Below, piece by piece: positions 8,538 to 16,856 of a stretch of 64,000 bases of DNA. A model generated the notes under the pieces. It was not told the DNA's origin. It saw nothing but the letters and a program-made list of their open reading frames with translations, and searched no databases. The stretch's first letter is position 1; each line of letters opens with the position of its first letter. A program made the position numbers and the translations under genes. Origin of the DNA: Treponema sp. UBA4377 (GTDB lineage: Bacteria > Spirochaetota > Spirochaetia > Treponematales > Treponemataceae); contig DGRX01000018.1 in assembly GCA_002391235.1 (NCBI GenBank), forward strand, positions 62,001 to 126,000, read 5' to 3'.

Positions 8538-10338
8538 TAAGCTCCAAAACTTGGTTGTTCAACTTTGTGTTGTTCTCCGATTCCGCGGAGGATTTTTGAG
8601 CCTGGCCCAAAATCTCGCCGATTGAATTTTTGATGCTGGCTGTAAGAATCGTAATCTCGCTGGCCGAAGTTCTAAGCTCGTCCATTTTTGAAAAGACATT
8701 GGCGCTTTGCTCTTGCATTTCTTTGTTGGCTTCTTGAATCAGGCCGGAAGACGAATCGATGACTTCCATCGACTCAAGCAATTTTTGGGCGCCTTCCTGC
8801 TGCTCGTCTACGCTGGCCAAAACCTCTGAAAGCATCGACTGGATTTCTCCGATTCTTGCGTCCAAGCTTTGGAACGAAGAAAGAGAAAGCTTTGACGCGT
8901 CAACGATTCCTGTAATCGCTTCTGTGATAGACTTAATCAAATTGCCGATGCTCTTTGACTGCTTGGCCGAACTTTCGGCAAGGTTGCGGATTTCGCCGGC
9001 GACAACCGCAAAGCCTTTTCCTGCCGCTCCGGCATGGGCGGCCTCGATAGAGGCGTTCATCGCCAGCAAGTTGGTCTGGCTCGCGATGCTGCGGATGACG
9101 GCGTTGGCTTCCTTTAACTTTCCGGCCTGCGCCTGGATTTCGCCAACCTTGTCAACTACAGTCATCTGGTCTTTTTGTCCCGTCTTTGAGTCGTTGACCA
9201 GCATCTCGTACTTTTGCGAAATCTTTGAAACGTTTTGGTCAATGCTTTGGATGTTGGCGGAAATCTCGTTTACATTGGAAGAAATCTCGCTGATGGCCGA
9301 CGATTGCGTTCCTATTCTTGAAGACAAAATCTGGATTAACTTTGACACGTTGGAGCTGCTTTCGGCGACCATATCCATTGTCTCGTTTTGCGCTTTGGCG
9401 CGAACGTTGATTTCCTGCACGCGCTCGGTTGTCCTTTGAACGTCGCCGATTGTCGATTGCGAGTGGCCCTCGATTTCCGTTCCGGAGTAGACAATAGAGG
9501 CGACAGACTCCTTGATTTTCTTGAACATGTCGGCGAGGCTTTCAGTAAGCTTGTTGCAGCCTTCAACCAACTCGCCGATTTCATCATTTCTTTTGACTGG
9601 AATCTTTTTCAGCAAGTCCGCTTTGCCGGTGGCGATGTCGTTGATTTCCACCGTCACCTTTTTCATTCTGTCAAACAAGGACTTTAAGGCAATGTTGATG
9701 ATGAATACGGCGGCCAAAAGCAAAAGGGCGGAAAACGCCGCGATGTGAACCGCAAGCCATTTAATTTGCGCGCGCAAGGGAGCCGCGTCGTAGTCGGCGG
9801 CGACAAAGCCAATCGCCTGGCTTCCGTCCATGATGGGCGCGAACACGGTTATAAGCCAGCCCCAGCCTTCTTGCTTTTCCATTTTGCTGGCTTGAATCGT
9901 TCCGGTTGACATGGCGAGCAAGGCAGGCTTTCCGTAATTATCCTTTGTCTCCAAAGTTCCAAGCGGAGAAAAATTTTCCTCGTCATCGGGGTCGCACGAG
10001 CCGTCAACGACATACATGTACTCTTTTTCGTTCGCGGGAACCATCGTGTAAAAATATTTTGCCGAAGACGTTTCCTTCATCGCATGCAAGCCTTCGTGAA
10101 GGTTTCTAAAGCGCAAAGAATCAGGGTTTTGGTCTTCCATAACCTTGCGGAAGCTTTTTATGCTTTCGTTAATGTATTTCGCCCCGCTTTCAACAAGAGG
10201 CGTTCCGTCCGCGACAAAAGTGTCAACGCAAATCTGAGCGGCCCTTTTAATTGCAAGCACCGAAAGCAAAGCGATCGCCGCCGCGAAAAAGGCGGAAATG
10301 AAAAGGGTGTATTTTACCCTTAAAGAAAGTGTTTTCAT
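8518..10338 (-). CDS. Methyl-accepting chemotaxis protein
   Basis: This 606-residue transmembrane receptor has TM1 at about residues 8-28, a periplasmic sensor of about 160 residues, TM2 at about 195-217, a HAMP domain (about 218-270, ending in NDEIGELVEG), and a long cytoplasmic coiled coil. The highly conserved signalling tip is clear: IRSIASQTNLLAMNASIEAAHAG followed by GFAVVAGEIRNLAE, which binds CheW and CheA. The sensor probably has a Cache-like fold (contains YFYTMVPANEKEYMYVVDG), which binds small ligands. It stands alone, with no chemotaxis genes beside it, as is common for treponeme receptors. No CheR-tethering pentapeptide is visible at the C terminus (ends LIKSYKI). The ligand is unknown. 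Confidence 0.93.
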   Translation of the reverse strand: MKTLSLRVKYTLFISAFFAAAIALLSVLAIKRAAQICVDTFVADGTPLVESGAKYINESIKSFRKVMEDQNPDSLRFRNLHEGLHAMKETSSAKYFYTMVPANEKEYMYVVDGSCDPDDEENFSPLGTLETKDNYGKPALLAMSTGTIQASKMEKQEGWGWLITVFAPIMDGSQAIGFVAADYDAAPLRAQIKWLAVHIAAFSALLLLAAVFIINIALKSLFDRMKKVTVEINDIATGKADLLKKIPVKRNDEIGELVEGCNKLTESLADMFKKIKESVASIVYSGTEIEGHSQSTIGDVQRTTERVQEINVRAKAQNETMDMVAESSSNVSKLIQILSSRIGTQSSAISEISSNVNEISANIQSIDQNVSKISQKYEMLVNDSKTGQKDQMTVVDKVGEIQAQAGKLKEANAVIRSIASQTNLLAMNASIEAAHAGAAGKGFAVVAGEIRNLAESSAKQSKSIGNLIKSITEAITGIVDASKLSLSSFQSLDARIGEIQSMLSEVLASVDEQQEGAQKLLESMEVIDSSSGLIQEANKEMQEQSANVFSKMDELRTSASEITILTASIKNSIGEILGQAQKSSAESENNTKLNNQVLELIKSYKI

Positions 10339-10400
10339 AACTCATCATTATATATCTGAAAATTGACTTTTTCAAGTTTTTTTTTAATAATATGGCTGCA

Positions 10401-11210
10401 ATGATTAACCCTAACAAACTTTTTCAGTTGAGCGGCGGCCAGCAAAGGCGAAAGCTTGCTCTTTGCTTTGGGGCCTTGGAACGCGACATTTTGGGAATGG
10501 CCGAAAAAGGCGCGGAATATAACATTTCAACGATGTCCAGGGCAGACTATATAAAAGCCTTGTGCCGCGTCTTTTTGCAAGACCCAAAAATTTCGGCGGA
10601 CGCCGCCAAAAAAATAACGGACGCGATAAACTCGGAGCCGATGGACGAGCGGCTTGCCTGCAACTTGGCCCGCAACGAGCTTCTTGCCATAATCGGAACC
10701 TTTCCCGCCGAATGGGACTTGATCATCGCGCCCCACCCCAATCTTGGACCGGACGGAACGGTTGAAAAGCGCGGCTTTTTTCCGGGCCTTAAAGTTTACG
10801 CCGAGGACATCCGCTCCCCCTTTAACCTGGGCTCGATTTTTAGAACCGCCGAAGGCTTGGGAGCCGAAAAGCTTTACCTTAGCCCAGGCTGCTGCGACCC
10901 GGCCCACTCCCGCTCGCAAAGAAGCGCTATGGGCTGCATCGAAAGCTTGCCTTGGGAACGCGCCTCGCTTGACGACTTAAAAGAAGAAAACATTTTTGTC
11001 CTGGAAACCGGCGGAACCCCGATCGATGAATTTGAATTTCCAAAAGAGGGAGTTTGCATTATCGGCTCGGAGGAATTGGGAGCCAGCCCGCAAGCGCTTG
11101 CAAAAGCCTCGTATGGCCGCGTGACGATTCCGATGAAAGGCCTAAAAGCCTCGCTTAACGTCGGCGTAGCCTTTGGCATTCTTATGCAAAAATGGGTGGA
11201 GGCTCTGTAG
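10401..11210 (+). CDS. SpoU/TrmH-family RNA 2'-O-ribose methyltransferase
   Basis: This SPOUT methyltransferase has a helical N-terminal extension and a C-terminal trefoil-knot domain. The three family motifs are visible: NLGSIFRTAEGLG (motif 1), CIIGSEELGASP (motif 2) and IPMKGLKASLNVGVAFGI (motif 3), which binds S-adenosylmethionine. It probably methylates a tRNA or rRNA ribose. An in-frame ATG also exists at 10392, but that codon overlaps an AT-rich -10-like sequence (TAATAT, 10388-10393), so I prefer the second ATG at 10401, giving 269 residues. No Shine-Dalgarno sequence is seen for either. The N-terminal region of about 130 residues is not a standard TrmH substrate-binding domain that I recognise. 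Confidence 0.85.
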   Translation: MINPNKLFQLSGGQQRRKLALCFGALERDILGMAEKGAEYNISTMSRADYIKALCRVFLQDPKISADAAKKITDAINSEPMDERLACNLARNELLAIIGTFPAEWDLIIAPHPNLGPDGTVEKRGFFPGLKVYAEDIRSPFNLGSIFRTAEGLGAEKLYLSPGCCDPAHSRSQRSAMGCIESLPWERASLDDLKEENIFVLETGGTPIDEFEFPKEGVCIIGSEELGASPQALAKASYGRVTIPMKGLKASLNVGVAFGILMQKWVEAL

Positions 11211-11225
11211 AAACAGCCGCCGTTC

Positions 11226-12734
11226 CTACTCGTCGCGGTCTTGCTTGTGGAAGGCGTCGTAAAGTTGCTTTGAAATCTTTTGGAACTGGCTTTCGTTTGT
11301 AAGCTTGAATTCCTTAAGCACGTCCACGTCGATTTGGTAGAAGGCCACTTCCTCTTTTTGGTAGTGGGTCATAAGGTCTGCCAAGTAAACTACGTGAACC
11401 AATTTTTTCACTTCTTCGGGAGCGGAGTCGGGAGCGTGGTGGTAGCGGATCGCGCTTACGATTACGTCCGGGAAATTCCAGTTTTCGGCGACGCGCGCTC
11501 CGATTTCGGCATGGTTCACGCCGGCGACAAGCTTTTCAAAAATCTCGACGGAAATGTTCTTTTCCACGCTCATCTTGCGGACGCCGTTGATAAAGTCCGG
11601 ATGGCTGGTTTCAAAAATGATTTTTCCCATGTCGTGAAGGAGGCCGCAAACGTAGGCGTCCTCAACGACATTGCGGTTGCCCGAGAAAAAGTTTCTGGCC
11701 AAGTTGTAGGAATAAAAAGCGACTTGATATGCGTGCGACCACAAATCCTCTTTTCCGCCGCTGACTTTGGCGAACGACTGAACCGCTCCGATGGAAAAAA
11801 GCAAATTCTTGATTCCGCGCAAGCCCACAAGCTTTACGGCGTCGTAAATGCTTGAGCAAGGGCTGGCCAAGGCAAAGGCCGCCGAGTTGACCATTTTCAA
11901 AAGTTCGGCGCTAAGCGAAACGTCGTTTGAAATCTGCATCGCGATGTCGCTCATCTTTGAATCCGGGTTGCTCAAAAGACGGTTGATCGCCGAGATGTTT
12001 TCCGGGAACTGCGGAAGCTCGTTTATGACCTTTACAAATTCTTCTGAAATAAAGTTAATCTCTTCCTGGGTCTTTGAGTTGAGCGGAAGAATGATGCGGG
12101 TTATTGTCTCGCCGTTTTCGCAAATTACCTGGAAATTTTCTTCGGTAAGTCCGATTTTTTCCAGCATCAAAATCATGATCACAAGGCCAAGGCCGGCGCC
12201 TTCCGAGTTGTCCAAGATTTGCTCCATCGCCTGCTCAACCGAAGTGTATTGCTGGGCGCGGGAAAGCTTGTCGTGAATGCGCTTGTATTCAAAAATAGTC
12301 AAGTCCGAATTGTTGCGGACTTCGATTTTTATCTTGTTGTTGCGAAACTGCAAAATCAAGCGGACGTAAAGGCCGGCCTTTTTTTGCAAGCCCAAAAAGT
12401 AGTTGATGTCGTCAAGCGTGTCGGTCTTGAAAGTTTTCATGCCAAGCTCGTAGTCGGCCTGGTTCGTTATGTCCAACTTTTTGAATTTAAAGTACACGCG
12501 TTTGGTGTTGGCCTTTTTTGCGTTGGTGATCAATTCGCTCAAGCAGTACGAAAGGTACTCGATCATCTGAGTCTGGTCCAACTCTTCCAAAAAAGCGCGC
12601 AAAATGTCGTCCATATACACTTCCATCTCATGGGGAAGGGTGTATGTGGTGAGGGAAAGAGGGATTCCCGCGTTTATTGCGGTTCTAACCTTGTTTCTGT
12701 CAACTGCTACTCGCTTGGGCTGAGTTGCCGGCAT
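11226..12734 (-). CDS. HATPase-like plus HDOD domain signalling protein
   Basis: This 502-residue soluble protein combines two regions. The N-terminal 225 residues resemble a GHKL ATPase: an N-box-like LSELITNAKKAN near residue 65 and a G-box-like EGAGLGLVIMILML near 178. The usual D-x-G-x-G box is replaced (EVRNNSDLT), so ATP binding may be degenerate. Residues about 235-430 form an HDOD domain with PQFPENISAINRLL, LSAELLKMVNSAAF and an intact LLHDMGKI motif. HDOD proteins act in signalling and regulation, often linked to motility or second messengers. No kinase dimerisation domain is present. A GGAG Shine-Dalgarno sequence precedes the ATG. The specific pathway is unknown. Confidence 0.8.
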   Translation of the reverse strand: MPATQPKRVAVDRNKVRTAINAGIPLSLTTYTLPHEMEVYMDDILRAFLEELDQTQMIEYLSYCLSELITNAKKANTKRVYFKFKKLDITNQADYELGMKTFKTDTLDDINYFLGLQKKAGLYVRLILQFRNNKIKIEVRNNSDLTIFEYKRIHDKLSRAQQYTSVEQAMEQILDNSEGAGLGLVIMILMLEKIGLTEENFQVICENGETITRIILPLNSKTQEEINFISEEFVKVINELPQFPENISAINRLLSNPDSKMSDIAMQISNDVSLSAELLKMVNSAAFALASPCSSIYDAVKLVGLRGIKNLLFSIGAVQSFAKVSGGKEDLWSHAYQVAFYSYNLARNFFSGNRNVVEDAYVCGLLHDMGKIIFETSHPDFINGVRKMSVEKNISVEIFEKLVAGVNHAEIGARVAENWNFPDVIVSAIRYHHAPDSAPEEVKKLVHVVYLADLMTHYQKEEVAFYQIDVDVLKEFKLTNESQFQKISKQLYDAFHKQDRDE

Positions 12735-12815
12735 AATACGCTCCGATTGCTTTTATCCGATTATACTATCATAAAATGCAATAAATTTCAAGGGAAATGA
12801 GCGTCAAAACGAGCC

Positions 12816-12844
12816 TTGAATTTCTTCCTATATTTTGCTATAAT
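12816..12844 (+). promoter_or_regulatory. Sigma-70-type promoter, leaderless
   Basis: TTGAAT (12816-12821), a 17-nt spacer and TATAAT (12839-12844) form a near-consensus promoter. The ATG at 12852 lies only 7 nt after the -10 box, so transcription should begin at or beside the start codon. Confidence 0.65.
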
Positions 12845-12851
12845 TTTCTTT

Positions 12852-13259
12852 ATGGTCTTAAAATTGATTTTCACTATCGCCCTGCTGGTTGCCGTGGCGA
12901 TTTTTACGGGCTTTAACTTGGGAAACAAGTGCGACATTTGGCTTTTTGCGAAAAAATTCGACCAAGTGCCTGTTTTCATAACAATCGCGATTTCATTCGC
13001 GGCCGGCATTTTGGTCACGCTTCCGGCCGTGTTTTTGCGCGGCGAAAAAAAGATGACTCCCGAACAGGCCAGAGCCTTGGCCGAGCGCCTTGAGCAAAAC
13101 GAAAAAAAGAGCTTGGAAAAGCAATTGCTCCGCCAAAAAAAATTGGAGGAAGCCAAGCAAAAGGCCCAAGCCGCGTCTGAAAAAAAGCCGCGCGCAGGCA
13201 AAAAAAGCGGCAAAGATTCAGAGCCCGCGCAAGATTCCGCCCAGCAGGAAAACAAATGA
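12852..13259 (+). CDS. LapA-domain membrane protein
   Basis: This 135-residue protein has two N-terminal membrane segments (about 3-22 and 38-60) separated by the short loop NLGNKCDIWLFAKKFD, then a highly charged Lys/Glu/Ala-rich tail of about 70 residues likely to be a coiled coil and disordered. The arrangement matches the LapA/DUF1049 family, implicated in envelope or lipopolysaccharide assembly. I reject a possible earlier in-frame codon at 12816 because it lies inside a clear promoter. The stop overlaps the ATG of the following SPOR-domain protein by 4 nt (ATGA), so the two act in one envelope-related operon. The role in a spirochaete is not established. Confidence 0.7.
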   Translation: MVLKLIFTIALLVAVAIFTGFNLGNKCDIWLFAKKFDQVPVFITIAISFAAGILVTLPAVFLRGEKKMTPEQARALAERLEQNEKKSLEKQLLRQKKLEEAKQKAQAASEKKPRAGKKSGKDSEPAQDSAQQENK

Positions 13260-14275
13260 AGCTCCTTGCATTATTCTCAAGCCTCATGCTATTCGCAAGC
13301 CTCGCGTTTGGCCAAAGCGCAAAGGAAACAAGCCAAAAGGCCATGGAAGCTTCGTCGGCGGGAGAAGCGGTTGAAATCCTAAAAAAGCAAATTCCCCAAG
13401 CCAAAAACGCGGCGGACAAACGCGCTCTTTTGGCCTTTTTGGGCGGTCTGCAGGAACAGTTGGGCGCCTACAAGGACGCTTCGGCTTCCTACGCGCAAGC
13501 GGCCGGCATTTCCGCTCCCAACGTAGAGGGCTTTCCCAAAAAGACAAACCCGCAATTGGTTTTGGACGCGGTTAGATGCTCCCTTTGTTCCGGCGACAGC
13601 GCGACTGCCGACAACTACCTTAACTCCGCCGTCCGCAATTCCCAGGACGAAACGATTCAGGCTTACATAAAGCTTTACGAGGTTTGGAGCCGCCTTTGCC
13701 AAATCGAGTCCAATTCCCAGCTGGACGAAAGCGTCGCGCTTTTAAAGGCTTACTCGGACTTTCCTTCGATGAAGGCGGTTCAGCCCAGCGTCCTCTTGAC
13801 GCTTTGGTATGTCACCGGCCAGGAAAGCTGGGGCAAAAAACTCCGCGCGGCATTTCCAAAAAGCCCTGAGGCGGCGATTGTGGCCGGCAACGTCCAAATG
13901 ACGCCCGCGCCCTTTTGGTACTTTATGCCAAAAAAAGGAAGCGCTCTTGAAGCCGCCGCCGAAAACGCGGCCGAGTCGCAAAGCGTTCCGATGGAAAAAT
14001 CAGACGACTCAAGCGCCGGCGCGGGCGCGGACGACAGTTCCCAAAGCGAGGGCTCGGAAAAAATTAAGAAGCAGCAGCTGGGCCTTTTTAAAAGCCGCGA
14101 CAACGCGCAAGGCCTTTGCGACCGGCTAAAGGAAAAAGGCTTTAAGCCCTACATCACCGAGGAGACCCGGCCCAGCGGCACGACATACTTTATCGTGGTC
14201 GTTGACGAAAACGCCAAGGGCAACGTCGGCGAGCAGCTTAGAAGCGCCGGCTTTGAATGCTATCCAATCTTTTAG
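13256..14275 (+). CDS. Secreted SPOR-domain protein
   Basis: This 339-residue protein has a cleavable signal peptide (about 1-19, ending SLAFGQ), a helical repeat-like middle (about 20-220, TPR-like composition), an acidic Ser/Asp/Gly-rich linker (about 235-265), and a C-terminal SPOR domain of about 70 residues starting QLGLFKSRDNAQGLCDRL. SPOR domains bind peptidoglycan stripped of stem peptides at division sites. The protein is therefore likely periplasmic and cell-wall-associated. It is translationally coupled to the upstream LapA-like gene and ends 60 nt before lysS. The middle domain is not assigned. Confidence 0.8.
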   Translation: MKLLALFSSLMLFASLAFGQSAKETSQKAMEASSAGEAVEILKKQIPQAKNAADKRALLAFLGGLQEQLGAYKDASASYAQAAGISAPNVEGFPKKTNPQLVLDAVRCSLCSGDSATADNYLNSAVRNSQDETIQAYIKLYEVWSRLCQIESNSQLDESVALLKAYSDFPSMKAVQPSVLLTLWYVTGQESWGKKLRAAFPKSPEAAIVAGNVQMTPAPFWYFMPKKGSALEAAAENAAESQSVPMEKSDDSSAGAGADDSSQSEGSEKIKKQQLGLFKSRDNAQGLCDRLKEKGFKPYITEETRPSGTTYFIVVVDENAKGNVGEQLRSAGFECYPIF

Positions 14276-14335
14276 TGTTTGTGAAGCGATTATTTTTGAA
14301 AAAATAAAATATATATTTAGATAGAGGTAACAATT

Positions 14336-15946
14336 ATGGAAAACAAAGATCCGCTCCTCTGCCACTGGGCCGACCAGATGGCCGACAAAATCATCGCCGA
14401 AAAAGGCGAGCGCGAATCCTACACTTGCGCTTCAGGCATCACGCCTAGCGGAACCGTTCACCTTGGAAACTTCCGCGAAATCATCACCGTTGACTTGGTT
14501 GTCCGCGCGCTTCGAGACCGAGGCAAGAAGGTCCGCTTCATTTACTCTTGGGACGACTACGACGTTTTCCGCAAGGTTCCGGCCAACATGCCCGACCCAG
14601 AAACTTTGGAAAAATATTTGCGCTATCCGATCACGATGGTTCCCGACACGACAGGCCGCGACGAAAACTACGCGCGCCACCACGAGGTTGACATCGAGAC
14701 CCAGCTTCCGCGCGTGGGCATCGCTCCCGAATTTTTGTACCAAGCCAGCCGCTACCGCGCCAACCGCTACGCCGAAGGAATGAAGAAGGCGCTGCAAAAC
14801 CGCGACCTTATCAAGGAATGCCTTAACGAATACCGCGACGAGCAGCACAAGATGAAGGCCCAGGACGTTTACTGGCCCGTAAGCATTTTCTGCGGAAAGT
14901 GCAACAAGGACACGACTACAATCACAGGCTACGACGGAGAGTACGGACTTACATACAAGTGCGAGTGCGGCTGCGAGGAAACCGTTGACATCCGAAAATT
15001 CCAGGGCGCAAAATTGGGCTGGCGCGTTGACTGGCCGATGCGCTGGAACGAAGAAAAAGTAGTCTTTGAGCCGGGCGGAAAAGACCACATCAGCCCGGGC
15101 GGAAGCTACGATACGGCCAAGCTTGTCTCAAAAAAAGTTTACGGCTGGGACGCGCCGATTACAATGCGCTACGACTTTGTAAACCTTAAGGGCGTTCCCG
15201 GAAAAATGTCCTCCTCAAAGGGAAAGGTAATCGCGCTTCCCGACGCGCTTGACGTTTACCAGGCCGAAGTCCTCCGCTACATCTTTGCCGGAACAAGGCC
15301 CAACACCGAGTTTGCCATCAGTTTTGACCTTGACGTTCTTAAAGTTTACGAGGATTACGACAAGACAGAGCGAATCGTTTACGGAATCGACAAGGCCAAG
15401 AGCGAAGACCAGTTCAACAAGGAAAAGCGCATTTACATCCTTAGCCAGATTGACGGAAAAATTCCCGAGACGATGCCATATCAAATTACATTCCGAATGC
15501 TCACAACCCTTTTGCAGACATATTCCGGCGACATCGACGCTGTGATAAAGTCCCTTGGAGACGTAAAACCCGACCAAGAAGAACGACTTCGCCGCCGCGC
15601 CGCTTGCGCCTGGTTCTGGATCCAGCACTCGGCTCCCGACTGCGCCCCGGACTTTTGCTTTGCCCTCCGAGACGACGGCTCAAAGCCCAAATTATCCGAC
15701 GAGCTTTTAACCGCCGTCCGCCGAGTGCGCGACGAAGTCGTTCCCAAGCTGGACAGCTTTACGCTTGACAAAGAATGCCAGCAGGCCATTTACGACGTCG
15801 CGACAAGCATGGGAATGGAATCCAAGGCGCTCTTTGGCGCGCTTTACCAAACCCTTATCGCAAAAGACCAAGGCCCGCGCCTTGGCTCCTTCTTGCGCAT
15901 AATCGGAAAAGAAAAATTGCAAAAGATTTTGGGCGCGCTGGGCTGA
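14336..15946 (+). CDS. lysS: Class I lysyl-tRNA synthetase
   Basis: This 536-residue enzyme charges tRNA-Lys. It is the class I type, with Rossmann-fold signatures TPSGTVHLGN (36-45, HIGH-like) and GKMSSSKGK near residue 290 (KMSKS-like), rather than the class II enzyme of most bacteria. A Cys-rich segment (CGKCNKDTT and CECGC, about 185-212) could bind zinc. Class I LysRS is characteristic of archaea, spirochaetes and some alphaproteobacteria. A GAGG Shine-Dalgarno sequence precedes the ATG. A GC-rich hairpin with a short T-run follows the gene. The upstream gap of 60 nt is AT-rich and may hold its own promoter. Confidence 0.95.
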   Translation: MENKDPLLCHWADQMADKIIAEKGERESYTCASGITPSGTVHLGNFREIITVDLVVRALRDRGKKVRFIYSWDDYDVFRKVPANMPDPETLEKYLRYPITMVPDTTGRDENYARHHEVDIETQLPRVGIAPEFLYQASRYRANRYAEGMKKALQNRDLIKECLNEYRDEQHKMKAQDVYWPVSIFCGKCNKDTTTITGYDGEYGLTYKCECGCEETVDIRKFQGAKLGWRVDWPMRWNEEKVVFEPGGKDHISPGGSYDTAKLVSKKVYGWDAPITMRYDFVNLKGVPGKMSSSKGKVIALPDALDVYQAEVLRYIFAGTRPNTEFAISFDLDVLKVYEDYDKTERIVYGIDKAKSEDQFNKEKRIYILSQIDGKIPETMPYQITFRMLTTLLQTYSGDIDAVIKSLGDVKPDQEERLRRRAACAWFWIQHSAPDCAPDFCFALRDDGSKPKLSDELLTAVRRVRDEVVPKLDSFTLDKECQQAIYDVATSMGMESKALFGALYQTLIAKDQGPRLGSFLRIIGKEKLQKILGALG

Positions 15947-15962
15947 GACTGCTAGCCGACCA

Positions 15963-16008
15963 AAAAAGCGCCGCGCGGCTTTCAAGACCAAAACCGCGCG
16001 GGCTTTTA
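15963..16008 (+). terminator. Putative terminator after lysS
   Basis: The arms GCGCGG (15973-15978) and CCGCGC (15994-15999) enclose a 15-nt loop and are followed by GGGCTTTT. The loop is long and the T-run short, so this is a moderate candidate. Confidence 0.45.
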
Positions 16009-16039
16009 AAAGCCTAAAATCGCGGGCGACGGAGATTCT

Positions 16040-16846
16040 ATGATTGGATTTTACCTAAAGAAAAACTTTTGCGACGGCTGGGACAACATTTTCTTTTTGA
16101 TTGTCCCAAACATCATCACGACCCTTTACGCTGCGCTGGCCTTTTTTATCCTCAGCGTCGTCTTCAACATTGAATCGTCTTTCGCGCTGCCCTTGTCGTG
16201 CCTTGCCTTTATCGTCTTGACGGCGCTGGGAATGGTTTTGGTCATGGCCAACAGCGAGAACGCCGCGTCCATCGCGAACTTTCAAATGCCTACGCTCGCC
16301 GCGTATTTTAGGCAAATCCCAAAAGTTTTTTTTGACGCGGTTCGCTATGGAGCGCTTTTGGGCGCCTTGGTAGTCGTTGCCTTTATCGGAATCCCGGTTT
16401 ATTTTTCGGCCGGAGGAGTCTTGGGCTTTGCCTTGTGCGCGACGCTGATTTTTTTTGAGGCGATTTTCGCGCTGGCGCTGCAGTGGTTCATTCCGCTAAG
16501 GGCGCTTTTGGGCCGCGGCTTTGTCCAAACGATAAAAAAATGCTTCGTGCTTTTCTTTGACAACACGGGCTTTAGCGTCTTTGTCTTTTTCTTCAACTTG
16601 TTTTTGCTTGCGTTGTCCTTTATGATTTTCTTTTTGGTTCCGGGAACCGCCGGAGTCGTATTGAGCGGAGTCAACGCCCTCCGCCTTCGCCTTTACAAGT
16701 ACGACTGGCTTGACGCGCACCCGGAAAACAAAAGCCCAAAGCTCCGCAAAAAAATTCCCTGGGCCGCTCTGATCAAAGAAGACGAGGACAACCTTGGCCC
16801 GCGCGGCTTTAAGTCCTTCTTTATGCCCTGGAAGATTGATAACTAA
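16040..16846 (+). CDS. Integral membrane protein of unknown function
   Basis: This 268-residue protein has five or six membrane segments, at about residues 18-40, 48-70, 100-122, 127-150 and 185-215, and a short hydrophilic C-terminal tail with LRLRLYKYDWLDAHPENK. I do not recognise the family; the layout recalls small permease-like or DUF624-like membrane proteins found next to carbohydrate genes. It ends 10 nt before an alpha-L-arabinofuranosidase gene and probably shares its transcript, so a role in plant-oligosaccharide use is possible but unproven. Confidence 0.7.
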   Translation: MIGFYLKKNFCDGWDNIFFLIVPNIITTLYAALAFFILSVVFNIESSFALPLSCLAFIVLTALGMVLVMANSENAASIANFQMPTLAAYFRQIPKVFFDAVRYGALLGALVVVAFIGIPVYFSAGGVLGFALCATLIFFEAIFALALQWFIPLRALLGRGFVQTIKKCFVLFFDNTGFSVFVFFFNLFLLALSFMIFFLVPGTAGVVLSGVNALRLRLYKYDWLDAHPENKSPKLRKKIPWAALIKEDEDNLGPRGFKSFFMPWKIDN

Positions 16847-16856
16847 GGGGTAACAA

